NCBI GenBank assembly: GCA_002695445.1
Contig: NZOY01000110.1
Span: 2,577-25,101 of the forward strand
Source of the DNA: Flavobacteriaceae bacterium
GTDB lineage: Bacteria > Bacteroidota > Bacteroidia > Flavobacteriales > Flavobacteriaceae
Direction of reading: 5' to 3'
DNA length: 22,525 nucleotides
Shown: one piece after another, positions 1 to 7,788 of the stretch
Layout of the letters: each line of letters begins with the position of its first letter
Position numbering within the stretch: the first letter of the stretch is position 1
Notes under the pieces: model-generated
What the model was told of the DNA's origin: nothing
What the model saw: the letters and a program-made list of their open reading frames with translations, nothing else
The model's database searches: none
Program-made: the position numbers and the translations under genes

Positions 1-1
1 T

Positions 2-409
2 GAAAAACACAAGTATAGATTATATTTTTTTTTATCTATTTTTGGATTTTTTACTTCAATTATTGCTGTTCTTTTTTACTTTAACGGAAATCCTGACTTT
101 TTTATTTTTAAAAATTCATATTATAAGAACGCATCATCAGGTTTCTTTATTAATAGGACTGTATTAGCAGTATTTTTATTATTTTCTTTGATATCAAGTT
201 TAGAATTGCTCAAGATTTTTGAAATTAACAAAAAAGGAAAAAAGGAACAATTTTTCTTAAAAATATATATTAGGTTGTTTATTATATTTATAACAATTGG
301 AATAATTACAACATTTTCAAGAATAGGAAATTTTTTATTGTTAATAACTATTTTAATTTATTTTTTGAATGAATTATTTTTTTCGAAAAAAAAAAAATCA
401 ATCTTTTAA
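2..409 (+). CDS. O-antigen polymerase/ligase (Wzy_C-like), N-terminal part, partial and frameshifted
   Basis: The frame is open from base 2 to a stop at 409, so the true start lies outside the window. The translation has hydrophobic membrane segments and a stretch like the family's conserved region before the periplasmic loop: SSGFFINRTVLAVFL, then TTFSRIGNFLLL. This resembles the Wzy_C/WaaL superfamily, integral inner-membrane proteins that polymerise or ligate undecaprenyl-linked glycans. The frame ends in a 12-base A run at 386-397 and then stops. The rest of the protein continues in the next frame to 911. If the run had 11 A, the two parts would join as ...FFSKKKNQSFK... without a stop. 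The superfamily call rests mainly on the second half. Whether it is a polymerase or a ligase cannot be told from sequence. Confidence 0.6.
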   Translation, partial: EKHKYRLYFFLSIFGFFTSIIAVLFYFNGNPDFFIFKNSYYKNASSGFFINRTVLAVFLLFSLISSLELLKIFEINKKGKKEQFFLKIYIRLFIIFITIGIITTFSRIGNFLLLITILIYFLNELFFSKKKKSIF

Positions 410-911
410 AATTATAATATTATTTATATTTTTTTTTGATTTAATTTGTGTTGGAATTTATTTTGGAACATTTGAAATCATTGATAGATTTTATTTTTTA
501 AAAGAAGAATTTTCGGTTATTTCCGAAGAAATAAGCACTATATCTAGATTTGATATAATAAAATTTGGATTAAGAGAATTTAAAAATTTTATTTTTTTTG
601 GATACGGATCTGGAGCATTTGAAAACTTATTCCAATTAAAATTTATAAGTTTATCAAGCCAGTTTGCCAATCATGCACATTCAGATTTATTTGAATTTTT
701 TGGTGAATTTGGTTTATTTGGTATATCTTTCATTTTTTTGAGTTTCATAAAATTTTTTATTAATAAAAAAAATTATAATTTACCAATTATTATAACTTTA
801 TTTTATTCAATTATAATATTATCCTTTGACTTTTCATTACACATTCCAATAATACAAGTTTTATTTGTTATGTTTTTTGTTATTAATAAAAAATCTTACG
901 GTTCTTCATAA
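369..911 (+). CDS. O-antigen polymerase/ligase (Wzy_C-like), C-terminal part after frameshift
   Basis: This is the continuation of the gene open at the left edge, shifted by one base at the A12 tract 386-397. An ATG at 369 opens this frame, but it lies inside the upstream coding region and is probably not the natural start. The segment FANHAHSDLFEFFGEFGLFG matches the conserved motif of the Wzy_C/WaaL superfamily, where the His region sits in the large periplasmic loop. Two or three hydrophobic C-terminal helices follow. The preceding FFGYGSGAFENLF resembles the 'hPl.GvGpG.F' stretch seen just before that motif. The 3' end overlaps the convergent Wza-like gene by 16 bp (896-911). Expected role: polymerisation of flipped repeat units, or their ligation to an acceptor, at the periplasmic face of the inner membrane. 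Confidence 0.7.
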   Translation: MNYFFRKKKNQSFKIIILFIFFFDLICVGIYFGTFEIIDRFYFLKEEFSVISEEISTISRFDIIKFGLREFKNFIFFGYGSGAFENLFQLKFISLSSQFANHAHSDLFEFFGEFGLFGISFIFLSFIKFFINKKNYNLPIIITLFYSIIILSFDFSLHIPIIQVLFVMFFVINKKSYGSS

Positions 912-2026
912 GTTTGAAGACCATTATTTATTATTGGATTATAAGATTTAAATAAGTCTGTTTGTGGAAGTAATAAACTTATAGTTCTATTCCATTTAAC
1001 TATTTCTGTTGGCGGCACAAACACAATATCTTTAGCTTGAAGCATGAATTTTCTGCCAGCAATTAAATTTATAGGATTTTTGATATCTAATTGAAATACA
1101 TCAACCTCAAGGAAAGAGTTAAATTTTTCTCGTATAACGTAAACTTTTTTTGCATTTGCAGTTAATTGATTTAAACCACTAGTTGAAATTAATTCTGTTA
1201 ATGAATAATCTAAATTTGGAAAGTAAACTCCTGGATTTGTGACTTCACCAAATACGTGTATAGCGTCTGAATTTCTATCAATAAATATTACATCATTTTT
1301 TTTTAAATAAAAATTTTCTTTTTCATCTTTACCACTAAATGCATTTGTTAAGTTTATTTTATAAACTTCATTGTCCCTTCTTAAAAATCCCTTCGTTCCA
1401 TAAAGTTTGTCAGCAGCACTAGGATTAAAGTTTGCCTCAATTGCAGCTTCAATAAGCTTGATAGGTTTTTGATCTAAATTTATTGTTTTCTGATTTCGAA
1501 CAGCGCCAACAATGTAAATTTTACTACTATTGAATTCTTCTATATTGATTTGCAAATCAGGATTTTTATAAAAATCTTTTATGACCTCTCTCAATATATT
1601 TTGCGCCTCGTTTAAAGTTAATCCATCTAATTTTACTTTTCCAATAAATGGTAGATCAATCATCCCATCTTGATCAATTAAATAAGTATTATCTAAATCA
1701 TCTGTGTCAGTTAAATTTATTGAAATTGAGTCAGCGGGTCCTAAAATATATTCATATTTATATTCATAAATGTTTTTAAATTTACTTACTTTATAGTCAA
1801 TCTGTTCAACTTTTTTTTTATTGTAATAATCAATATCCATTTCGGATAGGGAATTTATTTTGATTATATTTATACCAACATCATTAATTGAATATTCATT
1901 TTCAATTACTTTTTTACTTGGTTTTTTTTTACTGATATTTTTATTAACACCAGGAAGAGAGACACAACTGTTCAATAGAAATAAAAAAACAAAAATTAAA
2001 TTTAAATTTTTTTTAAAACAAATCAT
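896..2026 (-). CDS. wza: Wza-like outer-membrane polysaccharide export lipoprotein
   Basis: 376 residues, close to the length of E. coli Wza. The first 20 residues form a lipoprotein signal peptide ending LLNS with Cys21 as the lipid-modified residue. A polysaccharide export (PES/Poly_export) domain follows at about 92-165, beginning YILGPADSISI. Two SLBB-like domains come next: one from about 168 (KIYIVGAVRNQKTI), one from about 255 (AIHVFGEVTNPGVY). The C-terminal stretch after KWNRTISLLLPQ is where Wza has its outer-membrane helix. Wza octamers form the channel through which capsule or exopolysaccharide leaves the cell, in contact with Wzc. The gene is divergent from the Wzc-like gene at 2161 and overlaps the polymerase-like gene at its 3' end. 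No gene for the usual partner phosphatase Wzb is in the window. Function is secure at family level; which polymer it exports is unknown. Confidence 0.92.
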   Translation of the reverse strand: MICFKKNLNLIFVFLFLLNSCVSLPGVNKNISKKKPSKKVIENEYSINDVGINIIKINSLSEMDIDYYNKKKVEQIDYKVSKFKNIYEYKYEYILGPADSISINLTDTDDLDNTYLIDQDGMIDLPFIGKVKLDGLTLNEAQNILREVIKDFYKNPDLQINIEEFNSSKIYIVGAVRNQKTINLDQKPIKLIEAAIEANFNPSAADKLYGTKGFLRRDNEVYKINLTNAFSGKDEKENFYLKKNDVIFIDRNSDAIHVFGEVTNPGVYFPNLDYSLTELISTSGLNQLTANAKKVYVIREKFNSFLEVDVFQLDIKNPINLIAGRKFMLQAKDIVFVPPTEIVKWNRTISLLLPQTDLFKSYNPIINNGLQTYEEP

Positions 2027-2111
2027 TTAATTATTTATTATAATAAACTTTTAAAGCTTCAAATAAATAAAGATATTAAATTACTAGATTTTCTAAGGTT
2101 TTTTAAGTACT

Positions 2112-2140
2112 TTTACACTTATTGATATTTTTTTTAAAAT
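2112..2140 (+). promoter_or_regulatory. Predicted sigma70-type promoter for the wzc-wbaP operon
   Basis: TTTACA at 2112-2117 and TAAAAT at 2135-2140 each match the sigma70 consensus hexamers at 5 of 6 positions and are separated by exactly 17 bp. Initiation would fall near 2147, giving a leader of about 14 nt before the ATG at 2161. In DNA this AT-rich chance matches are common, so the spacing and position carry most of the weight. Confidence 0.45.
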
Positions 2141-2160
2141 AAATAAACAAATAAAATAAT

Positions 2161-4290
2161 ATGATAGATAGACTAAACTCTTTATTGAATATCTTTGATG
2201 TAGGGGATATTAGATTTTTTTTCCTAGTAGCAAAAAAAAACTTAAGAAATTTAATAACTTTATCTCTAGTTTTATCTCTTCTGATATTTATTATATCTTT
2301 AAATCAACAAAAAAAATATCTAAGTAAAGCAACAATTGTGATTGAACCTGATGATAATAAAATAGTCAATATAGAGGAAGTCTATTCTGTTGAAACACAA
2401 AGCAATAGAATAAACAATCAAATGGCAATATTAAAAAGTGATGAAGTTCAAGAATATATTGTAAAAGATAAAAAAAATTCAATGAAATTTAAAAGCCTGT
2501 ATTCAGAGACAAAACAAAATTTTTTTCAAAGAATATTTACAAAACCAAAAAATATGGATCAAGGTTTTTTAAAATCAATTTTAACAAATAACTTTGATGT
2601 TAAAAATATTCCAAGGAGTGATGTTTTAGAATTATCTTTTGTTTCTAATAATCCAAAAATATCTCAATTAGCTTTAGTTTCAATTATAGAATCTTACCAA
2701 AGATATGAAATAGATAGCAAAATTAAAATCACAAATTATGCAAATCAAAAAATCACAGAGAGATTAAAAGAACTAGTAGCGCAAATGGACATAGCGCAAA
2801 AAAAACTCTCTAGTTATAAAAAAGAGCAAAATTTAGTTGATACAGGAAACGTAAAAGAACTTAAGATTAAAGAAATACAATCAATCTCAGAAAGAATTTT
2901 AGAAGCAAAAAAAAATTATCAAGAGCAACAGAATGACTTGCTATCAATTAAAGTAGCAGATGGAGATATAGATGCTCTACTTGCGATAAAAGATTTAAGA
3001 TCAAGAGATGAAATTTCAAATATAAAAGCAAGTTTGACTGCAAACGAAAGTAATATTCAATCTTTATCTTTAATCTATACTGATAAGCACCCTAAAATTA
3101 CACAAGCAAAAGATTTAAATGATAATTTAATAACTCAACTTAAAGATATTTTAGATGAAAATATTCAACAAAAAGCATTTGAATTAAGTAATTTAGACAA
3201 TTTTATAAAACTTTCAAATGAGGAACTTCAAAAATCTACAGACGAACTAAGAGTTATTGAGGAAAAAGAAGCTGGAATGTTAAAATTTTCAAGAGAAGTA
3301 GAAAGTAGTAGAAAATTATACGAGTCCTTTTTACAAAGGGTAAAAGAGACAAATGAGGCTCAAAATCTACAAGTTTCAAAATTAAAAATTATTGAAAATC
3401 CTAATTTGCCTTCGTCACCTTTTTCCCCAAAGCCAAAAAAAAATTTTATTACAGCTTTTCTTATATCTTTTTTAAGTATTTACGGATTGCTTTATTATAG
3501 AGAAATGAATTCCTCAGTAATTAAAAGTCCAGAGGCAATAGACTCTTTAAATATTCCTCAAATTGGTATCTTACCTAGAGTTGAGAAATTAAAAAGAGGT
3601 TTTCACATTTTGCAAATGTTTGTTGAAGATGGAGCGTCAAGCTTTTCAGAGGCAATAAGATCTTCTAGAGCAATAATTGAGTCTAAATACGAAAAAAATA
3701 AAAGTTACATGGTTACTTCTAGCAATCCTTCTGAAGGCAAAACCACATACGCTTTTAATCTTGCTTTATCATTAGAAAAATCCAACAAAGTATTATTTAT
3801 TGAGGCAGATATAAGAAGACCATCAGTTCTAAACGGATTTTATCAATTTGATAAAGAGATACTAGGATTAGGTGAAATAATTTCAGGCTCAGCACAATTA
3901 AATGATGCAATTTTTAAAGTCCCAGGGACCGAATTAGACATTATAACTTCAGGTGAAAAAAGATTTGATATGTCTGATATTGTTACAAAAGATCAAATTA
4001 AAAAGTTCCTCGACGTACTCAAAATGGAATATGATTATGTAATTGTAGATTCACCCCCTGTTCAACCAGTTTCAGATACTTTAATATTAACTCAAGCTTC
4101 AGATTATAATTTATTTGTAATAAGATCAGAGGAAACTAGAACAGTTTCATTTATGTCATCAATTAAAAAAATTCAAAATGTTGGAGCAAAAATTAATGGT
4201 ATTGTGATAAATGATTTAGATACTTCAAAAGATAGTTATTATAGCTATTATTACAGTTATTCACCAAACTATTATTATCACAAAAGTTAA
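2161..4290 (+). CDS. wzc: Wzc-like polysaccharide co-polymerase and tyrosine autokinase (BY-kinase)
   Basis: 709 residues, typical of single-chain Wzc/ExoP-type proteins. A first membrane helix at about 30-47 leads into the periplasmic Wzz domain, then a long coiled-coil region. A proline-rich stretch (SSPFSPKPKK) and a second membrane helix precede the cytoplasmic kinase. The kinase has Walker A SNPSEGKTT (521-529), Walker A' VLFIEADIRRP (544-554) and Walker B VIVDSPP (627-633). The last 23 residues hold nine tyrosines, the autophosphorylation cluster used in trans by BY-kinases. Wzc sets chain length and couples Wzy polymerisation to Wza export at the inner membrane. The next gene begins 2 bp after the stop, so the two are co-transcribed. 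Cycling normally needs a low-molecular-weight phosphatase (Wzb), which is not in this window. Confidence 0.95.
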   Translation: MIDRLNSLLNIFDVGDIRFFFLVAKKNLRNLITLSLVLSLLIFIISLNQQKKYLSKATIVIEPDDNKIVNIEEVYSVETQSNRINNQMAILKSDEVQEYIVKDKKNSMKFKSLYSETKQNFFQRIFTKPKNMDQGFLKSILTNNFDVKNIPRSDVLELSFVSNNPKISQLALVSIIESYQRYEIDSKIKITNYANQKITERLKELVAQMDIAQKKLSSYKKEQNLVDTGNVKELKIKEIQSISERILEAKKNYQEQQNDLLSIKVADGDIDALLAIKDLRSRDEISNIKASLTANESNIQSLSLIYTDKHPKITQAKDLNDNLITQLKDILDENIQQKAFELSNLDNFIKLSNEELQKSTDELRVIEEKEAGMLKFSREVESSRKLYESFLQRVKETNEAQNLQVSKLKIIENPNLPSSPFSPKPKKNFITAFLISFLSIYGLLYYREMNSSVIKSPEAIDSLNIPQIGILPRVEKLKRGFHILQMFVEDGASSFSEAIRSSRAIIESKYEKNKSYMVTSSNPSEGKTTYAFNLALSLEKSNKVLFIEADIRRPSVLNGFYQFDKEILGLGEIISGSAQLNDAIFKVPGTELDIITSGEKRFDMSDIVTKDQIKKFLDVLKMEYDYVIVDSPPVQPVSDTLILTQASDYNLFVIRSEETRTVSFMSSIKKIQNVGAKINGIVINDLDTSKDSYYSYYYSYSPNYYYHKS

Positions 4291-4292
4291 TA

Positions 4293-5708
4293 ATGTTTCG
4301 ACTGGAAAAAGTTTTTCAGAACGATGATAGCGGGTTCATTTATTTTACTACTTTTGTAAAAACATTATTTCTATTTATTTTAATTTATTGTTCTGCAATA
4401 TTGCAAAAAAACACAGTCTATGATCTTTTTTCTATAGAAATATTTAAAGCGACAAATTTTTACTCTTATTCTTTAATTACTACTTTTTTTTATTTAATCA
4501 TCTGTTTAATTATAAAAAATAAAAGGTATTTTAAAAAAAATTTCATTTCGTTTCTTAGAGAAGATATTTTAAGTTTAATCATCTCTAATCTTTTAGTTTT
4601 TTCATTCTTCTTTATTTTTCAAGAAAAATTTATAATAAATTTAGAATATTTTTATGTAAATTTAACAGTCCTATCAGGTATGTTGTTTATACATTTTTAT
4701 TTTAATTTTTTATATCAGGATTTGATCAATAAAAATATTATTCAAAAAAATGTTATGCTTGTTGGAAAATATTCTGAAATAAAACAAGTTTTAAATGATC
4801 AATTTAATAAAATTTTTGTTTTTAAATGTTGTATTATTTCAGACTTAGAAAATTTTGATCAAAAATTTATAAAAAGTGAAATTAAGTTTCCAATATTTGG
4901 TGAAAATGATGATATAAGATCTATACTTGAATATCATTCATTAGGACAAATATGGATACTTAATGGAAATAAAAATGATAAAATAAAAATATTCGAAAAA
5001 ATTATTAAGTATTCAGTAGATACTCTTAATATAGATCTTGAAAAGATTTTTGATTTAAAAGGAGAAAGGTTATTAGCAAACAAATATAAATATGAATTTT
5101 ATGAATGGTCGAGATTTTTTGGTATAAATCTTTTTTTAAAAATAGTAATTGATAAGTTTTTATCTGTTTTATTTTTGATTATAGCATCACCCGTATTAAT
5201 TATTTGTTCTATTTTAATTTACTTAGAAGATGGATTTCCAGTATTATTTACTCAAAATAGAACAGGATGGGATGGAAGAAGGTTTAAAATCTATAAACTT
5301 AGATCTTTAAAAAAAACACAATTTGATAAAACACAACAAGTTTTAAAAGATGATAAGCGTCTTTTAAAAATTGGTGGATTGTTAAGAAGATATAGCATAG
5401 ATGAACTTCCACAATTTTTTAATGTGTTAAATGGAGATATGTCTATAGTAGGACCAAGACCTCATATGGTTGAGCATGACCTTTATTATTCATCACTTTT
5501 CAATAATTTTTTAAAAAGGCATAAATGCAATCCAGGTTTGACAGGCTGGGCACAAGTTAATGGTTTAAGGGGAGCAACTCCTAAACCTGATATAATGAGA
5601 AGAAGAATGGAATTTGATTTATGGTACTTAAATAATTGGACCATATGGCTCGATATTTATATTATTTTAAAAACTTTTTATGCCCTCATTAAATACAAAG
5701 GGGATTAA
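4293..5708 (+). CDS. Initiating polyprenyl-phosphate sugar-phosphate transferase (WbaP/WcaJ family)
   Basis: 471 residues. The N-terminal half has about four hydrophobic helices and a soluble region. The C-terminal bacterial sugar transferase domain starts at about 282 with the re-entrant membrane helix KIVIDKFLSVLFLIIASP. It contains YKLRSL (334-339), SIDELPQF with the catalytic Asp370-Glu371 pair, SIVGPRP (384-390) and GLTGWAQVNG (415-424). These are the hallmarks of monotopic phosphoglycosyltransferases that move a hexose-1-phosphate from a UDP-sugar to undecaprenyl phosphate, the first step in repeat-unit assembly. It lies 2 bp after the Wzc-like gene and shares its promoter. The sugar (glucose, galactose or other) cannot be read from sequence. 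Confidence 0.95.
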   Translation: MFRLEKVFQNDDSGFIYFTTFVKTLFLFILIYCSAILQKNTVYDLFSIEIFKATNFYSYSLITTFFYLIICLIIKNKRYFKKNFISFLREDILSLIISNLLVFSFFFIFQEKFIINLEYFYVNLTVLSGMLFIHFYFNFLYQDLINKNIIQKNVMLVGKYSEIKQVLNDQFNKIFVFKCCIISDLENFDQKFIKSEIKFPIFGENDDIRSILEYHSLGQIWILNGNKNDKIKIFEKIIKYSVDTLNIDLEKIFDLKGERLLANKYKYEFYEWSRFFGINLFLKIVIDKFLSVLFLIIASPVLIICSILIYLEDGFPVLFTQNRTGWDGRRFKIYKLRSLKKTQFDKTQQVLKDDKRLLKIGGLLRRYSIDELPQFFNVLNGDMSIVGPRPHMVEHDLYYSSLFNNFLKRHKCNPGLTGWAQVNGLRGATPKPDIMRRRMEFDLWYLNNWTIWLDIYIILKTFYALIKYKGD

Positions 5709-5714
5709 AACTTA

Positions 5715-5733
5715 AAGAAATGAGTCATTTTTT
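5715..5733 (+). terminator. Possible weak terminator or attenuator hairpin after wbaP
   Basis: Seven bases after the wbaP stop lies AAATGAGTCATTT (5718-5730), a perfect 6-bp inverted repeat around one base. Pairing can extend outward to 5715/5733 with one G-U pair, and the right arm ends in a T run. The tight loop and low GC make it a weak terminator. It could instead be a short palindromic operator. Confidence 0.28.
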
Positions 5734-5776
5734 CACTATTGATATTTGATTCAGTATTAATTAAACCATTGGTTGT

Positions 5777-6478
5777 ATGGTAAATAATAATATTATTTTA
5801 AAAAAAAAAATTGAATTATTTAGAAATCAAATTTTAAGAAAAGAAACGCCATTTAAATTCCAACCAACTTTTTTTGATATACTATTGGGAAATATATTTA
5901 ATTTAATTTATTTAAATTTGTTTAAATTAATTCGAAAGATTATTATAAATTTTGTAGATATGATTAAAAACATAAAAAACTATTCTGAATTATTTTTTCA
6001 AAGTCTTAAAAACTTAGAAAAAAAAATTGATTCACAAGAAAAAATTATTGAACAATCATTAAAACTTAATTCTAGTCTATATAAACAAATAGATGAGCTG
6101 AAAATTAAATTAAATTCAATTATTGAAAACAACAAAGTTGAATATAATGAAAGAAGTCATAAATCTATTCCCAAAAATCCAAAATCTAAAGAGGAATTTT
6201 ACCAAGGTGAGAATTTGAGATTAAGTACACAATTGCATCAAATGAATAAAAAATATGAAATCTTAAAGGAAGAAATTAATAAATTTGAAAATCAAAGGTC
6301 AAATTTAATTTCAAAAATTAATTCAGTAAATGAAGTAATCAAAGATACCAATGTATTAACAAATGTTTTTGAAAATAATGTTGATAGTAAAATCAAAATT
6401 ATAGATCCAATAAAGCAGGCAAATAAAAATATCAAGAGAGATTTAGACGAAGAAATTAGTAAAATATTTTCTAAATAA
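5777..6478 (+). CDS. Unrecognised protein with amphipathic membrane segment and coiled coils
   Basis: 233 residues, not recognised as any family. Residues of about 28-65 are strongly hydrophobic but dotted with lysines (for example LGNIFNLIYLNLFKLIRKII), which suggests a membrane-surface or membrane-embedded amphipathic region. About 70-120 and 145-190 are heptad-like and rich in Glu, Lys, Leu and Ile, as expected of coiled coils, joined by a polar linker around 125-142. No catalytic motif is visible and there is no signal peptide. It sits 68 bp after the initiating transferase and before a glycosyltransferase with its own predicted promoter. By analogy only, coiled-coil proteins in polysaccharide loci can act as scaffolds or length rulers (WbdD in E. 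coli O9a). An A11 tract at 5800-5810, just after the start, is in frame. Confidence 0.7.
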   Translation: MVNNNIILKKKIELFRNQILRKETPFKFQPTFFDILLGNIFNLIYLNLFKLIRKIIINFVDMIKNIKNYSELFFQSLKNLEKKIDSQEKIIEQSLKLNSSLYKQIDELKIKLNSIIENNKVEYNERSHKSIPKNPKSKEEFYQGENLRLSTQLHQMNKKYEILKEEINKFENQRSNLISKINSVNEVIKDTNVLTNVFENNVDSKIKIIDPIKQANKNIKRDLDEEISKIFSK

Positions 6479-6555
6479 ATCTTATTTTCTGCATTATAAA
6501 AATAAAAATTTAAATAATAGTTTTTTTAAATAAAAATAAGTTTGCAAATTCATGC

Positions 6556-6584
6556 CTTACAGCTTGGATTAATTATGTTATAAT
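6556..6584 (+). promoter_or_regulatory. Predicted promoter with extended -10 for the GT4 gene
   Basis: TATAAT at 6579-6584 is a perfect -10 box, preceded by TGT at 6576-6578 (extended -10, TGn). CTTACA at 6556-6561 matches the -35 consensus at 4 of 6 and lies exactly 17 bp upstream. Transcription would begin near 6591, about 46 nt before the ATG at 6637. It lies in the 158-bp gap 6479-6636, where nothing else was found. Confidence 0.5.
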
Positions 6585-6636
6585 TTCTTGAATGATTATT
6601 CTTATAATCAAAATTAGTTCCTGATAATAATGGCTC

Positions 6637-7365
6637 ATGAGTATAAAGGTAAATCTTTATCGTACATTTAGAGAAGATCAAAGAATTAGCATGGAATTGT
6701 ATGCTCATTATCTGGATCACTATATAAAAAAAAATTTTAGCTCAATCATCGAGTTATCATCATTTACTCCAAGTATGTTGATAAGCAAATATTTACCCAA
6801 TAAACTTAAAATGAGATTTGCAAGATTTGTTGAATATCCATACCAGATAAAAAAAAATTATCAAAAATATGAAATTAATCATATTATTGATCATGGATAT
6901 TCGCACTTAGTTAGGTACCCATTAAATAAAAAAAATACCATAGTAACTGTACATGATATAATTCCAATATTGGCATGGAGAGGTATTATACCTAATTTTA
7001 GTTATCCTCATAAACCAAGATTAATTGAGTATTCAATCAATTCTTTAAGAGAGGCTGCACATATAATTGCAGTTAGCAATAATACAAAAAAAGATTTAAT
7101 TGAACATTGTGGACTTAAAAGTGAAAATATTAGCGTTGTTTATAACGGATGTTCTGGTTCTTTTCGACCATTTCAGGAAAATCAAAAAAAACAAATTCGT
7201 AATAATAAATTTAAATTTCCAAGAGATAGCTTTTTAATCCTCATTACTGGTGAAGGATATAAGAATCATGAAACTGCTTTAAAAATTTTAAAGGAATTAA
7301 GATCAAAAAAAAAAATATTTACTTGGTTAGACTTGGCCCAAAAAATCATAATTGGCAGAATTTAA
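6637..7365 (+). CDS. GT4-family glycosyltransferase, N-terminal part (frameshifted)
   Basis: N-terminal domain of a GT-B fold glycosyltransferase. TVHDIIPI (at about residue 108) and IIAVSNNTKKDLIEHC with a following VVYNGCSGSFRPF are typical of the GT4 group that includes mannosyltransferases of O-antigen and capsule loci. The frame then meets an 11-base A run at 7305-7315, after which the reading ...[13 protein letters not shown] is nonsense and stops at 7363-7365. One more A would read through as ...[17 protein letters not shown]... into the C-terminal domain, giving a 371-residue protein. The gene follows a good predicted promoter and would add a sugar to the lipid-linked repeat unit in the cytoplasm. 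Donor and acceptor are unknown. Confidence 0.85.
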   Translation: MSIKVNLYRTFREDQRISMELYAHYLDHYIKKNFSSIIELSSFTPSMLISKYLPNKLKMRFARFVEYPYQIKKNYQKYEINHIIDHGYSHLVRYPLNKKNTIVTVHDIIPILAWRGIIPNFSYPHKPRLIEYSINSLREAAHIIAVSNNTKKDLIEHCGLKSENISVVYNGCSGSFRPFQENQKKQIRNNKFKFPRDSFLILITGEGYKNHETALKILKELRSKKKIFTWLDLAQKIIIGRI

Positions 7366-7751
7366 AAAATAATTTCTCACTAGATAATTATGTTATAGAA
7401 TTAAGTAAACTCAAACAAAATGAAGTTTCAGAACTTTATAACTCAGTAGACTGTTTATTGTTTCCTTCTTGGTACGAAGGTTTTGGTTTTCCACCATTAG
7501 AAGCAATGGCGAATGGTCTGCCTGTAGTTGCATCAAATGTTGCTTCTATACCTGAAGTGGTAGGTGAGGCAGGCCTATTATATAATCCTAGTGATGTAGA
7601 TGGAATGGTAAAAGGAATAACATCAATTATGAATGATAAAAAAATTAAAATAGAAATGATTAATAAAGGTATAAAGCAGTCTTCATTTTTTACGTGGGAG
7701 AAAAGTGTAAAAAAACTTGTAAATATTTATAACGATGTATTAAATTATTAA
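7323..7751 (+). CDS. GT4-family glycosyltransferase, C-terminal nucleotide-sugar domain (after frameshift)
   Basis: C-terminal half of the gene starting at 6637, in the -1 frame. The real coding in this frame begins at the A11 tract (7305-7315), and no convincing independent start was found. It carries the GT4 donor-binding signature: [48 protein letters not shown], with the Glu pair of the EX7E motif intact (E in WYEG and E in LEAM). Conservation right up to the tract says the break is recent, recoded or a sequence error. The gene ends 37 bp before the convergent CgeB-like gene. Confidence 0.85.
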   Translation: MVRLGPKNHNWQNLKNNFSLDNYVIELSKLKQNEVSELYNSVDCLLFPSWYEGFGFPPLEAMANGLPVVASNVASIPEVVGEAGLLYNPSDVDGMVKGITSIMNDKKIKIEMINKGIKQSSFFTWEKSVKKLVNIYNDVLNY

Positions 7752-7788
7752 CTAAAAGTACTTCGTATTTAGTTTGAAATTATTTATT

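Noticed and set aside
2037..2044. TATAAT on both strands just upstream of wza
   Set aside because: For wza it leaves only a few bases of leader and has no acceptable -35. For wzc a better-spaced pair exists at 2112-2140.
7756..7770. Six-pair hairpin with a three-base loop between convergent glycosyltransferase genes
   Set aside because: It includes a G-U pair, has little GC and no T run follows, so it is not convincing as a terminator.
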